The notes beneath the pieces are model-generated. The model searched no databases. It saw only the letters and a program-made list of their open reading frames with translations, and had not been told where the DNA came from. Positions 29,530 through 40,235 of a DNA stretch of 64,000 nt are shown in pieces; the stretch's first letter is position 1; each line of letters opens with the position of its first letter. Source of the DNA: Liolophura sinensis (taxonomy: Eukaryota > Mollusca > Polyplacophora > Chitonida > Chitonidae). Location: assembly GCF_032854445.1 (NCBI RefSeq), contig NC_088300.1:70594984-70658983 (forward strand), written 5' to 3'. A program made the position numbers and the translations under genes.

Positions 29530-29682
29530 ATTTATTTATTTATTTATTTGATTAGTGTTTTACACCGCACTCAAAAATATTTCACATATACGATGGCGGC
29601 CAGCATTATGGTGGGAGGAAACCGGGCAGAGCCCCGGGGAAACCAACAATCATCCGCAGGTTGCTGGTAGACCTTCCCGCGA
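29530..29682 (-). mobile_element. SINE family 1, truncated copy
   Basis: On the plus strand it starts with the reversed tail (tttatttatttatttatttg), then the reversed 3' module and body, ending near gctggtagaccttcccgcga. The tRNA-like head is missing. Confidence 0.8.
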
Positions 29683-29916
29683 GTTTTGTGAACATCATTT
29701 AGACTTGCCCAATAGGGAATTCTGCCAGGCTACTTCATTATTTTCTCTTGCCAAATTGCAAACCTGTTGACTGTACTTGCTCCATTGTTACATATTGCTC
29801 CTCTCAAGAATGAAAATGAAAATGAAGAAGCCTTCAGTGAACATCAGAGTAAGTAAAGCACAACACGAGCGTCAGTGAAAGCTAATTGTCATCAAGGTCC
29901 CGCATGCATGAACAGT

Positions 29917-30030
29917 AAGAAAGGGGGTAATTCCCTGTCGTGCAAGACCAGGATTCAACCTGCACCTCGTGTGTCCTATAGTGATTGAAACGAAAGCGTG
30001 TCTATACCACTTGGCCACGATCTTCTCCCA
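29917..30030 (-). mobile_element. tRNA-derived SINE head, family 2
   Basis: Minus strand: GTGGCCAAGTGGTATAGACA (A box), TTTCAATCACTATAGGACAC, AGGTTGAATCC (B box), then the body start GACAGGGAATT. The same order occurs at 52026-52260, which defines a second SINE family distinct from family 1. Confidence 0.6.
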
Positions 30031-30749
30031 TATAGACTAAAGTAAAACTGGAATGGGCTCTGTGCATAAGATGGCACAAAAGCCACCGAGAAATTAGATT
30101 TGATCAGGTAGCTCCTTACAGCGTTTTCCCTTGATCCGGTGTTTCTTCGTACAATCTGGTTTAGCTGAAGTAAACTATGCTCAACCCGTTCTTGTGTAAA
30201 TTGTTTGTTGTCTGAAATATGCGCTGTATATTTCCTGAAGATGGCATAGCCATATATCAAAATATGTAGATCTATTACTTGACTGTGGAAGAGTTATTTC
30301 TTATATATGAAGACATAATCAATACACAACATGACAACTTCACTACAAACCGACAGCTGTTTTTTGATATTTGATTTTTAGTTCGACTTGAAGTATTAGG
30401 TCCATTCATGTAATTTAAACAATAGTCAAACAATTGTTGTGGCTGTCGTTGTTTTGTTCTCTTTATCTCCAGGTCGTTGTATTGCAAGCCGAGATCCGTT
30501 ATAAATTTAGTATACAACGCTTTCTGAACAACCGGTAAACATGAAAAAAAATACATGCATTGACATTCGCACATTTTCATAAAATTTCGTTGGTAAATAG
30601 ATATTTCGTTCAAACCCATGCAGGTGGGCCTAAAGCCATAAATTTATTTAAAAAGTTGCAAGGAAAAGTGGATTTACGAAGGATTGTGAAAGTGACATTG
30701 TTTCGTCAATCCGTTACATAACATTGTATTATGCTAAGTTGATTGTATC

Positions 30750-30792
30750 TACCATGGCAACATCTGCCTTTTATAAAGGTGTTGCCATGGTA
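30750..30792. promoter_or_regulatory. Inverted pair of RFX X-box-like motifs
   Basis: TACCATGGCAAC (30750-30761) and GTTGCCATGGTA (30781-30792) form a perfect 12-bp inverted repeat around 19 bases. Each arm matches the X-box pattern GTNRCC(N0-3)RGYAAC at all or nearly all positions. No gene start is recognised next to it, so a regulatory role is only possible. Confidence 0.35.
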
Positions 30793-31620
30793 ATTAATAT
30801 GGTAATTAACGACGTAACATGTTCACTGGCTCTGTGGAACGTCGGACATGTACATTTGGGCTATACTCAGTCTGTATAATGAAGCCACGGGTTTTGAATT
30901 ATCATCGAGTGTCCTCTCTTTACATAAGTTCAAATCTTCTTAATACGCTAGAGATGACCAAAATAATGAAATTTAATAGGCGAAAAAGCCAGTTAACAAA
31001 AGCCGTGCATGAAAACCGGCAAGAATAGACCAGGCTCTGTGTATACATGTGTACTGGCTTACAAATCTGTCGGCCTACATGTATATAGGGCATGTATAGT
31101 CTCACCCAATTTCAAACGACATGCGGCAAGATATATATGTATGCATTGATGCATTATATAGAAGGTGGTATATATCCCAAGTATATAAATTACCCTCAAA
31201 TATAAAATAAATATATATGCACGTATTGCACGAAACATTGTATATTATAGAAGATGCTATCTCGTGTATGGAACTTGTCCCCATACACTACAATATATAT
31301 AATATGTGTATACAGCCTGTTAGCAGCAGGTTATGAATAAGGCCCAAGGGAATCTGTGCGATAACATCTACTAATCTAGCTTGATCATCTGGAGTCGATG
31401 TAATCATCCATATATAGTGTATCAGACTTGAGTAGCACATGCCCTTCAGGCAGAAACTTCTCATCACCTGTGAATATCATTGAACTTTCGGTCCATTCTA
31501 AAGACAATTAATGATCTGGTATATATGTTTAAATGAAAATGTTTAGATACCTACACACATAGGCCCGTCGGAACAATTTCTCCTTAGTCAGCAGTTCTTT
31601 AGGCCTATATAAAAAACAAT

Positions 31621-31862
31621 GTACATGTAAGTGAGTGAGTAAGTGCTTGAGGTTTAACGTCGTACTTAACAATTCTTCAGTCATATGACGACGAAGGAGT
31701 CCTTAGAGTGTATGTAGTGTGCCTCCTTGTTGCAGGACGGATTTCCACAGCCCTTTTATCTAGTGCTGCTTCACGGAGACGCCTTGCCGAAAGCAAGTAA
31801 GATTGACCCTGGATCTAACGCTCCGAAGCGGACGTTCTAGCAACTGCGCTATTGGGGCCGGT
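31621..31862 (-). mobile_element. tRNA-derived SINE, family 3
   Basis: On the minus strand the head reads CCCCAATAGCGCAGTTGCTA (A-box region), TCCGCTTCGGAGCGTT and AGATCCAGGGTCAATCTTAC (B-box region). The other end, on the plus strand, is an 'agtgagtgagtaagtgc' tail followed by ggtttaacgtcgtacttaac and tcatatgacgacgaaggagt. The body differs from families 1 and 2. Confidence 0.65.
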
Positions 31863-32309
31863 CAGTGTACATATACATCACGAAACTGTCATCATGGTCG
31901 ATTGGTGCTTAACTTCTTACTCAAGCATTCTGCATTTAGGTTTATATCACCTCACTTAACGCAGATTCTAGACTAAAACGTACGACCTCAAAATAAAAAA
32001 GCCCGACTATCGAAGCGAGCCAGTACTCCTTTGAACCAACGAGGTCCCTCTCGCATACTGGATATATAGGTTAATGAGGATGTATAACACGAGGACACGT
32101 TTACGTTTGCTGTAGTTTACCTTCATGGTACCCTTTCGAACAACTGGCCCCCAAGGCAGTGTTTAATATAGGTCTATTATATTTTATGGGATAAAGTCCC
32201 TTCCCAAAATACTGGCCTGCATTTATATTCTATTCATAGGCAGACATTGTTTTTTTAAATACTTTCAGCATAATTCATGGTGATAATTTGAGCAGTCATG
32301 ATAAGTAAG

Positions 32310-32775
32310 CACAAATTATCAGGGGAGAAAGGAATGTTATGTGTTTACAAACATACGAAAATATAGGTTACCCGGATAAATGGATTATGTCTTAATTATC
32401 TTATGTCTTAATAAACGTTACGGACCCATTAACTGAAGGACAGCTGGAGATGTTATGTTTTTAAACACTTTAAGAATTACCATGGTGGATATATATATAT
32501 ATATCATGTGTTTAAAATGTTACGGAAGCATGAATTATCAATAAAGATGGAGTTGTCACGTGTTTACAGACCTTACGAAAACATGAATTATCAGGATAGA
32601 TGGAGTTGTGATGTGTTTAAAAACGTTAAGAAAACATGAATTATCAGGATAGATGGAGATGTCATGTTTACAAACGTTAGGGATAGGTATAAAAACGTAT
32701 TCAGACAGATGGAAATACCATGTGTTTTACAAACGTTGCGAAAGCATAATTCATCAGGATAGACTGATATTTTTG
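32310..32775. repeat. Degenerate tandem array, about 60-bp unit, about 7 copies
   Basis: A core of catgaattatcaggatagat, gga(g/a)(t/a)tgt, catgtgtttacaaacgttac and gaaa repeats with variable spacing. Copies near 32575-32690 are best conserved; the flanks are decayed. A short (TA) run interrupts it at about 32490. Confidence 0.7.
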
Positions 32776-34174
32776 TTTAATAAATTGTTCTGCTAATCTT
32801 ATTTATAAAGCTAACGTTTGAGAATTTGACTTTGGATATTGTAATGTTTAAACGGTCCCTACTTCCCTACTGTAACCCAGTCACGTGTGGAAACGTAAAT
32901 AAAGTCCTGAGTGATGGGTTATACCCGGTAACCCAGCGGAAAACTGTGACTCTCACAGCCGACGGCAGATGTGGCATAATACAACATAAAGGGGAGACTA
33001 CCCAAGACGCCACGCAAAAATGTAGCACGTTAAGTGTACGACATCACAAAATGCTGAGCCTCACCTGACATGGTATTATCCAGTGGGGGAACGATAAATT
33101 TACGTGAGGTATAATAATGAGAGTTAGAGATCGAGAAATTACTATTCTATGTGATAGTTCAGTTTTATACTACCCTGACTACCCTGCTTAAAACATCTAC
33201 ATAAAAACTGCCATTCCAAACCTTCGATGGGGGAAGCACACCCTGACCTAAAGCTGATTCCGAACCAATGCGAACTGGAGTCAAATCTGCGACCTCTAGT
33301 GTAACGCAGAAAGACGAAAGCTTCAATCTGACACAATATATCAGCAAACAAACAAAGTGCTACATCTGAGTTTGGAACACTGTTCAAATCAGGGGGCGTT
33401 TTGAGGCACTCTGAACACTCACGTTCCAAATCACATGTTCGAGGATACATAACAAGAAAGAAAAATACACATCTATGCGTACGAGGAAGACACAGATAAA
33501 CTGCAATGCTCCATGTAAATTGTGGGGTTTATTGAGTGTATAGGTTTTTTTATGCATATACAACATGTGGATTATATATGTATGGCGTATATACACAGTT
33601 CATGCATACATAGAGCATATTTATTGATTGTGTAGGTGTAGGTTTGTCAAGGACACCTGATGTCGATTTTACACATACCATTCCCGAATCCAGCCAGTTG
33701 TCAGTACAGTTACTGTTGTCTATGCGTTGTTTTATGTGTCATTCGAGTATAACCAAACTGTTACGGTTGAGGAACTTCGCATTACAGGGTGGATGTTGAT
33801 TTAACAGGGTTTTAATTGGTGACACCTGACCATGAGCACAGAATTTCACGTGTGCCAACACGAGACTGTCCACATTTTAAGTAAGCGGTTTCCATTCACA
33901 AAGTGAACCAGAAGGTATATATGGATTTCTTCACAAATAAAATTTTTATTACTGTTATGATAACTTTTGTTATTAATTTGTGACTATTGTTTATAAAATA
34001 AATAAAATAAGTTAAGATTGAATTTATGTTTTTTTTTTAATAAATAAACATTTAAATGTGGATTATCAAAAGCACTTCAAGTGTTCTTTGGTTCATATAT
34101 GCGATATATTAGTTTTTGTCTGATAAATGAAAAAAGGGTTAAAGACGTTTGCTGCTTATTCACTTTATATAGAA

Positions 34175-34275
34175 CACACGAGGTGAGGATTTAATCCGGG
34201 CCATGGACAGGAAAGGACCTGTAGGGTAAGGCGCAGAATCGGCCCCAGTGCGAGAACCTGTGCACCACAAGTAGC
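34175..34275 (+). mobile_element. Possible SINE family 2 fragment
   Basis: The segment acacacgaggtgaggattta, atccgggccatggacaggaa follows the same order (B box, then 'ggacagg') as the family 2 copies at 29917 and 52026. Its A box is decayed and the ends are unclear. Confidence 0.35.
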
Positions 34276-34632
34276 GAAACTGACCATAGCTGTGAGTGAC
34301 AGCGACTAACACTCTCGTAAGGCTACTTCTTTTTTCAGTTGTGTTTTACTGTTCTTTTCCTGCTGTATGACAAGCATGCGATTTGTAAAGCTCTAGACAT
34401 GTACTGAAGTGATCTATATGTCATAAAATCGAAGAATTGTAGCCGACTCCTGTCACACTGAAATGTCTTTTCTTTTGTACTGGACAATGTAGAATTGTGA
34501 CAATCACTCGACCACAAATGTAACCTTCTGAAAAATTTTTGAGCACGCAGCTATGCACCAGTCAATTAAATAAATGTATAATGAATGCAACTTTCAGTCT
34601 TTATACTTTCGCTACCTATAATATGTTAATGT

Positions 34633-34898
34633 GGGGGTCTCCGTGGCTCAGTTAGTTAACGCACTAGCGCAGCGTAATGGTGAGCCTCTCACCAATGCGG
34701 TCGCTGTGAGTTCAAGTCCAGCTCATGCTGACTTCCTCTCCGGTCGTAAGTGGGAAGGTCTTCCAGCGGCCTGCGAATACGTGGGTTTCTCCTGGGCTCT
34801 GCCCTGTTTCCTCCTACCATAATGCTCGCCGCCGTCGTATAAGTGAAATGTTCTTGAGTACGGCGTAAAACACCAATCAAACAAATAAATAAATAAAC
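34633..34898 (+). mobile_element. Full-length SINE family 1 with 10-bp target duplication
   Basis: The complete order is present: head (CCGTGGCTCAGTTAGTTAAC, B box GAGTTCAAGTCC), body (tccggtcgtaagtgggaagg), 3' module and AATA tail. It is flanked by ATGTTAATGT at 34623-34632 and 34899-34908. The intact structure and exact duplication suggest a young insertion. Confidence 0.92.
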
Positions 34899-35126
34899 AT
34901 GTTAATGTACATGATAGCTGGAGAACCACACGTGCTATCAACCAGAATTCAAGTTATGATCCACAAAGACTTGAACTCTTCCTCGAGGTATAACCTGTTC
35001 CCAACAGGAACTTCGTTAGTCGACTGTACTATGGAGGTTGCCAAACAGACTATCGCAGAAATACGGATTTTAGACTTGCCCAGATATGACAAAACTAATC
35101 ACGTCATAAAATTTATGTTTTATATA

Positions 35127-35225
35127 TGAAGACGAACGTTAACCTAAACAAAACTTTGACAGCACGTAGAAATACACACATGAAAGTTTCAGCAAAGATA
35201 TTTTTCTGGTTAACGTTCATCTTCA
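35127..35225. mobile_element. 99-bp MITE with 18-bp terminal inverted repeats and TA target sites
   Basis: The left end TGAAGACGAACGTTAACC and the right end, whose reverse complement is TGAAGATGAACGTTAACC, match at 17 of 18 positions. Both ends abut TA (35125-35126 and 35226-35227), as expected for Tc1/mariner-type mobilisation. There is no coding capacity. Confidence 0.8.
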
Positions 35226-35354
35226 TACTGTAAATTAAAAACACAATGACTCGTTTGAACGAAAAATTGGCGTTTTTGATCGAGAGTGCATTCTAAAGGT
35301 CGTTGAATACCACTTATCTTAGTGGGAAAGTCCGTCAGAAACATTGCAAATGGC

Positions 35355-35610
35355 CGGTGCTTTATCCCGGGCACACCGCCATAGTATAACTGAATTCTTG
35401 AGTATATTTATTTATTTATTTATTTGATTGTTGGTTTACTCCTACTCAAGATTAGTTCACTTATACGACGGCGGCCAGCATTATAGTGGGAGGAAACCGG
35501 GAAGAGCCCGGGGGAAACCCACGACCATCCGCAGTTTGCTGCCAGACCTTCCACGTACGGCCGGAGAGTTCTTGAGTATAGTGTTAAGTCAAATAAAAAA
35601 AAGAAAGAAA
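35355..35610 (+). mobile_element. Older SINE family 1 tail, split by a later SINE
   Basis: The plus-strand fragment tttatcccgggcacaccgcc, atagtataactgaattcttg, agtata stops at 35406 and resumes at about 35569 as ttcttgagtatagtgttaag, tcaaataaa, matching the 3' module and tail of family 1. The interruption is the minus-strand SINE at 35407-35568. Confidence 0.75.
35407..35568 (-). mobile_element. SINE family 1, 5'-truncated, inserted in an older SINE
   Basis: The reversed tail, module and body are present up to 'acggccggaga'; the head is missing. The flanks are TTCTTGAGTATA at 35395-35406 and 35569-35580, a 12-bp target duplication drawn from the host SINE's own 3' module. Confidence 0.85.
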
Positions 35611-36235
35611 AGATACAACTGAGTTATCCATGTGAATGATAACGTTTGCGTAATTCCAGTGCGCGAGCTGAAATATATCTGGACATGCACAGAATTTACC
35701 TACATATGACAGGTCATTTGCACGGAAAATTCAATATTATTTAAACGCAAATTGAAACGTAGGCCTGTGCTGGTTGTAGAAAGTGCAATTTTGTCAGTCA
35801 ATACGCAACCAGATGTCCTCGGTAATAAAAAACCAACATAACAATGACCCTTAAATCAAAGTGAATTCAATTTATTAGAAATAAATATGCCTCAGAAAGT
35901 ATATTTTACATCAATACGTCAAAACAGAAACTAACCAAACGAAAGCAAATTTTGTCGAAATTATTACCAGAGTTGTCTCCCTTGATGCGCATGTTACACC
36001 TGAAAACTATATACGTGTATGTGTACGATGTATAATATTACTCACTGGACGATTATCATGCCGTCTGCTATCACATCACTTTAGTAAACATGAACTATGA
36101 TATTTGTGAAATATAAATTGAAATCGCCGAAACTGCAATGCAACCACAGAATCAGGAAAATAACAATACAAAGTAAAAAATAAAATCTAAATATCAATGG
36201 TTAGTGGCAAATATAGTCAAAGTCAAGAAATCCAT

Positions 36236-36241
36236 TTTATT
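36236..36241 (-). terminator. Candidate polyadenylation signal of the HSF-like gene
   Basis: AATAAA on the minus strand about 180 bases past the stop codon. Another TTTATT on the plus strand lies at about 35873. Confidence 0.4.
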
Positions 36242-36421
36242 TGCATTTAATACTTAACATAAACAATAGCTTTACAATAACATTGCTAAAATAGTTCACA
36301 AAGAACAGTAAAAGTAAATAACACATATAATATAATTACAGAGTCTCCAACTCCATTGTTAACATATGTGAATGCAAATTATATATCACATTTCTGAAAT
36401 TCGTCATATCACAGTCAAAAA

Positions 36422-37645
36422 TTATTCGAACGTGTTCACTTCACTATGCGCGGATTGACCATCACTACATGCAGTATACTGGTGGCCGTCTGGTTTCACC
36501 TGGTAGCGGCTTGGATCTTCGTATAGGGGATCAGGGAAATCCCACTGCATCGGGTACCCCCAATAAGATGTCATTCCTTGGTGCATGTACTGAGGCATCT
36601 TGCTGTTGGATGATGGGTCGCTTGAGTCACCAGTACCCTGCCCTTGCGTCCATTGAGACACAGGTGCGTATACTTCCCGATGATATGGAACAAAGTAAGG
36701 CATTGGACCCCATCCAAAGGCCATGGGCATCTGGTCAAAATCTTTGCCAAACTGCTGTTCTTGTGATGTCAAATTTCCGTTGCCCATATCTGCCTTCAAG
36801 TGAGGGTTTTGATTATTTTGACCAAGCGTTTGGTAACTGGTGTCAACCCTGTCTTTACTCTCTCCATCGGTGTTAACACGGACGGCCGAGGGACACGGTG
36901 GCATGGGAGTCTGCGTCCAAACTTCTGGGGGGAGTCCGCTGTAATAAGGGTGTGCGTCAAATTCATTCCGCCAATAGGTGTTCTTCAACTCGGAAAAGTC
37001 TTTTCTCACATCAGTCGGGGCAGTAACCCCGCTTACAACAGCATTTTGCGACGTAGTTGTGACGGGCAAAACAGGGGCTGAGACGTCGGAGTCGGATGAT
37101 TGTTTGGAGTTCTCCGGGGAACCGGGATGACTGTCGCCATTAGGCGATACATGAGAGTTGATTTCGGCGGCAGTTTCCTGCGGATTTTCGTGAGATCGCA
37201 GTCTATTTGTCGAATATCTTGTACGTGGACGATGAGGTGTAGATTCGTACTGCCGCTTTCGGCCACGCTGTGAGGACGAAGTATTCACAGATTTCCGCCG
37301 AGTCTTGATGTTAGCTAGAAGTTCTGGTTTGTCTTTTCGGAAACACGGGTGGTGAAATTCGTAAAGTGATGTCTCCTCATTCACACGCCAATCGAATTTA
37401 TATTCTCTGAATAGACGACGTAGATTTACAAAGGATGGGATTTGTAAAAATCCCGGGTACCGCCGCATGACTTCTTTTTCGAAGACCTCCTCTTCAACAA
37501 CGCTGATCCAAGTACCTCCATCCGTCCAGCGAAAAAGATAGTCATCGCTAGCTACGTCGTAGAGTTTCTCTGGAAACAGCTTTTGTACGTCCACTTTAAA
37601 CCTTTTGTTGAGCTGAACACCTTTCTTTTCCATGTGGTAAGTCAT
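36422..37645 (-). CDS. HSF-type DNA-binding domain protein, single exon
   Basis: A predicted transcription factor of 407 residues encoded without introns. I start at the ATG at 37645-37643 (MTYHMEKKGVQL); the frame stays open to a GTG at 37690 but has no upstream ATG before a stop at about 37732. The N-terminal third resembles the heat-shock-factor winged helix: FPEKLYDV, WTDGGTWISVVEEEVFEKEV, PSFVNLRRLFREYKFDWRV, EFHHPCF and ELLANIKTRRK. Aligned with the HSF recognition helix SFVRQLNMYGF, the segment NLRRLFREYKF keeps the key Arg plus Tyr and Phe but changes most other positions, so DNA specificity probably differs from HSF1. A basic RGRKRQ stretch follows, then a long Ser/Pro/Gln/Tyr-rich, probably disordered tail. 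I see no HR-A/B coiled coil, so trimerisation is doubtful. A polyadenylation signal for this strand lies at 36236-36241. Orthology to a named HSF is not claimed. Confidence 0.8.
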   Translation of the reverse strand: MTYHMEKKGVQLNKRFKVDVQKLFPEKLYDVASDDYLFRWTDGGTWISVVEEEVFEKEVMRRYPGFLQIPSFVNLRRLFREYKFDWRVNEETSLYEFHHPCFRKDKPELLANIKTRRKSVNTSSSQRGRKRQYESTPHRPRTRYSTNRLRSHENPQETAAEINSHVSPNGDSHPGSPENSKQSSDSDVSAPVLPVTTTSQNAVVSGVTAPTDVRKDFSELKNTYWRNEFDAHPYYSGLPPEVWTQTPMPPCPSAVRVNTDGESKDRVDTSYQTLGQNNQNPHLKADMGNGNLTSQEQQFGKDFDQMPMAFGWGPMPYFVPYHREVYAPVSQWTQGQGTGDSSDPSSNSKMPQYMHQGMTSYWGYPMQWDFPDPLYEDPSRYQVKPDGHQYTACSDGQSAHSEVNTFE

Positions 37646-37800
37646 CTTTGCGACTTTAACTTGTGGGTCAGTCGCCAAAATTGTCCACACATAGCGTTCT
37701 ACAACAACAACTTTGCACGTTGTCGAACGTCAGCTGTCATATGATGACGCAACATGTGACGTCATACCTATCCAAGTCTACTTTGTTCACTACGAAGATT
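37646..37800 (-). promoter_or_regulatory. Upstream region of the HSF-like gene: CRE palindrome and uORF
   Basis: A perfect CRE, TGACGTCA, lies at 37757-37764 with a half-site-like TGACGCAA beside it (about 37745-37752), about 110 bases before the start codon. A 16-codon upstream ORF starts at an ATG at 37692-37690, and its TGA (37644-37642) overlaps the main ATG as ATGA. This arrangement suits termination-reinitiation control. The transcript start is unknown. Confidence 0.5.
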
Positions 37801-38602
37801 TCATTCAAAAACTGCACTAATAAAAAAGATAAAGAAAGAAAGAAAGAAAGAAAAAATTAACAAGACACACGTAAACCAGTTAGTGCATTGCCAAAATGTC
37901 ATTGCTGTGTCGAATTTTTACATTTTTAACCCAGATATAAAATTCGACCTAAATTAACTTAGAAAAACTCGAAGAGAATTTAATCGACGTACCGGTACAC
38001 TGTAGACTAAACGTAGAGTTTTCATTCCATGCAGATTTGCATACATGTATATGTTACAAGGCACCGTACATATATATAGCAGGCCTACAGACACCTCATA
38101 ATACCCGTACTAATATACTCGACAGAATCAAACACCACGTCGAGTTTTGAAGACGACTTTTTGCGTATTAAAAGTTCCATTTTAATCTCGACGTTGAATT
38201 TCAAAACATAAACTCGGAGAAATTCGATGTCGCGAGTGTACAAGTGCTTTTTCATATGACATAAATTGAACAACATACTATATGCAATATAGACCTGGTA
38301 TTTAGCCCACAATATAGTGAAAATCTTTGAACATATGTTTCTTAAGTGTTAATCCATGCGAAACCCAAACTGCATGGCCACTCTCAAAAAAAAATCTGTT
38401 GTCTAAGAGATACTACAATGTATTCTGTTACTAAAACAGATTTTCTGTCATTGCAGATTATTCTGTTAATTCAACATGAACGGATTTGTATTATACTAAC
38501 AGGATATTGCGTAGGTGATGACAGTGGAATAATAACAGTATACATTCTAGCACCACTCAGTCGTCATATAACACATTTTCTCTTTAAATTAAATTGTTTT
38601 AG

Positions 38603-38605
<3 letters not shown>

Positions 38606-38633
<28 letters not shown>

Positions 38634-38696
38634 CCATATGTTCATTTCAAAACCCACTGCGTATGTATATCGTGCAATTACACTGCGTAACCGTTT

Positions 38697-38771
<75 letters not shown>
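38606..38771. repeat. Two (TA)n microsatellites
   Basis: Uninterrupted TA runs occupy about 38606-38633 and 38699-38770. Open frames made of alternating Tyr and Ile come only from these runs and are not genes. Confidence 0.95.
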
Positions 38772-38773
<2 letters not shown>

Positions 38774-38823
38774 TTGCTTATGTATACTGCCTACAAAATG
38801 TCATCAAAAGATACACCCCCCCT

Positions 38824-38913
38824 CCCTGTTTTCTCCCACCATATTGCTGGACGCCGTCGTATGAGTGGAATATTCTCGAGTATGGCGTAAAAAACCAATG
38901 AAATAAAATAAAT
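38824..38913 (+). mobile_element. SINE family 1, 5'-truncated copy
   Basis: Only tgttttctcccaccatattg, ctggacgccgtcgtatgagt, ggaatattctcgagtatggc, gtaaaaaaccaatgaaataa and a short tail remain. It begins shortly after the (TA)n tract. Confidence 0.75.
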
Positions 38914-39190
38914 GATGAAACAATAGATATCCACATGATATTGGTGATTTGGTCTTTGTGTATGAAAATAAGCAGTCAATAATCGCAGAGAAATATCTAA
39001 CTCTCTAAAAGCAATTGAAGGAACACATTAATTGTAACAAATTTGCACATTAATGTGTACCTTGCACACTTCATCTTTATGTGCTACACATTTACTATGT
39101 ACCAAATTGTGTACCAGTGATACACAGTTGGTTTACATCGCAGGCTACACAAACAAATGTGTACAGACGGGAACACATTTTCTTTTTGAT

Positions 39191-39441
39191 TTTTTTTTTT
39201 TTTTTTTTTTTTGATTGGTGTTTTACGCCGTACTCAAGAATATTTCACTTATACGACGGCGGCCAGCATTATGGTGGGTGGAAACCGGGCCTAGTCCGGG
39301 GGAAACCCACGACCATCCGCAGTTTGCTGGAAGACCTTCCCACTTACGGCCGGAGAGGAAGCCAGCATGAGCTGGACTTGAACTCACAGCAACCTCATCG
39401 GTGAGAGTCTCCTGGGTCATTACGCTGCGCTAGCGCGCTAT
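39191..39441 (-). mobile_element. Nearly full-length SINE family 1 with homopolymer tail
   Basis: The reversed copy starts with a run of about 22 T (an A tail) instead of the AATA repeat, followed by module, body and head down to ttacgctgcgctagcgcgct. The tail difference suggests either decay or a different subfamily. Confidence 0.85.
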
Positions 39442-40017
39442 GCTTTTTGAGAGTATCCTTGATACACACGCACGCCAGCCTTCGTACACTGAGCCTTCTT
39501 AACATCTCAAAAACTGGCCATGCACCAAAACGACTGTGCGGCAAAGCGTGATTGACGTATGACGATATATATATATATATATATAAAAGTATATTTCAGT
39601 ATTGTGTATATACATAAAGTTGACCGACCAGTGGATATCTCACACGCCAAAGTCTATTTAGTCAGCTGTCCAAAGGCTCCAAACGGACAAAAGAGAAAAC
39701 TGTTTAATTGTCACCGATCAGTTTAAATAGATAACGGTCACCCTCTCCAGACGTATAATCCTGAAGTATCTTTCAGTGTTGTGTATACGTATGAGGCATG
39801 GTAACTGCAGGACATTCCGACAGACAACTATTAAACACAAAATTGTTCAGACCATTATGCTTGTCTTGTGGACTGTGAAAGAGTAGAAAGTGGCTGTGTT
39901 GAGACATGCACCATGCATGTATATGTAGTTACTTGAGGCCACCCTGTAAAGAAAGAGTGGGCCTGAAACTAGACATTGTTGTCCTGCTCAGTGACGCCTT
40001 ACACACATTGACATGAA

Positions 40018-40217
40018 NNNNNNNNNNNNNNNNNNNNNNNNNNNNNNNNNNNNNNNNNNNNNNNNNNNNNNNNNNNNNNNNNNNNNNNNNNNNNNNNNNN
40101 NNNNNNNNNNNNNNNNNNNNNNNNNNNNNNNNNNNNNNNNNNNNNNNNNNNNNNNNNNNNNNNNNNNNNNNNNNNNNNNNNNNNNNNNNNNNNNNNNNNN
40201 NNNNNNNNNNNNNNNNN
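40018..40217. other. Assembly gap (200 N)
   Basis: Exactly 200 N, a length typical of a placeholder. The bases before it (acacacattgacatg, 40001-40015) and after it (40218-40232) are identical, so the contig ends may overlap or the gap may hide a repeat. Confidence 0.97.
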
Positions 40218-40235
40218 ACACACATTGACATGTAG

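Larger units (their letters stand above)
27311..36200. other. Intergenic region rich in small mobile elements
   Basis: About 9 kb upstream of the HSF-like gene's 3' end. It contains the fold-back at 28552-28633, SINE copies at 29530, 29917, 31621, 34633 and 35407, a MITE at 35127, the paired X-box-like motif at 30750-30792 and a degenerate array at 32310-32775. I found no open frame with a recognisable domain here. Confidence 0.6.

Noticed and set aside
34631-34941. Short open frames on both strands
   Set aside because: They are translations of the SINE at 34633-34898; the same peptides recur at other SINE copies (39223, 55385 and others).
38602-38901. Open frames encoding Tyr-Ile repeats
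   Set aside because: They are translations of (TA)n microsatellites joined to a SINE fragment.
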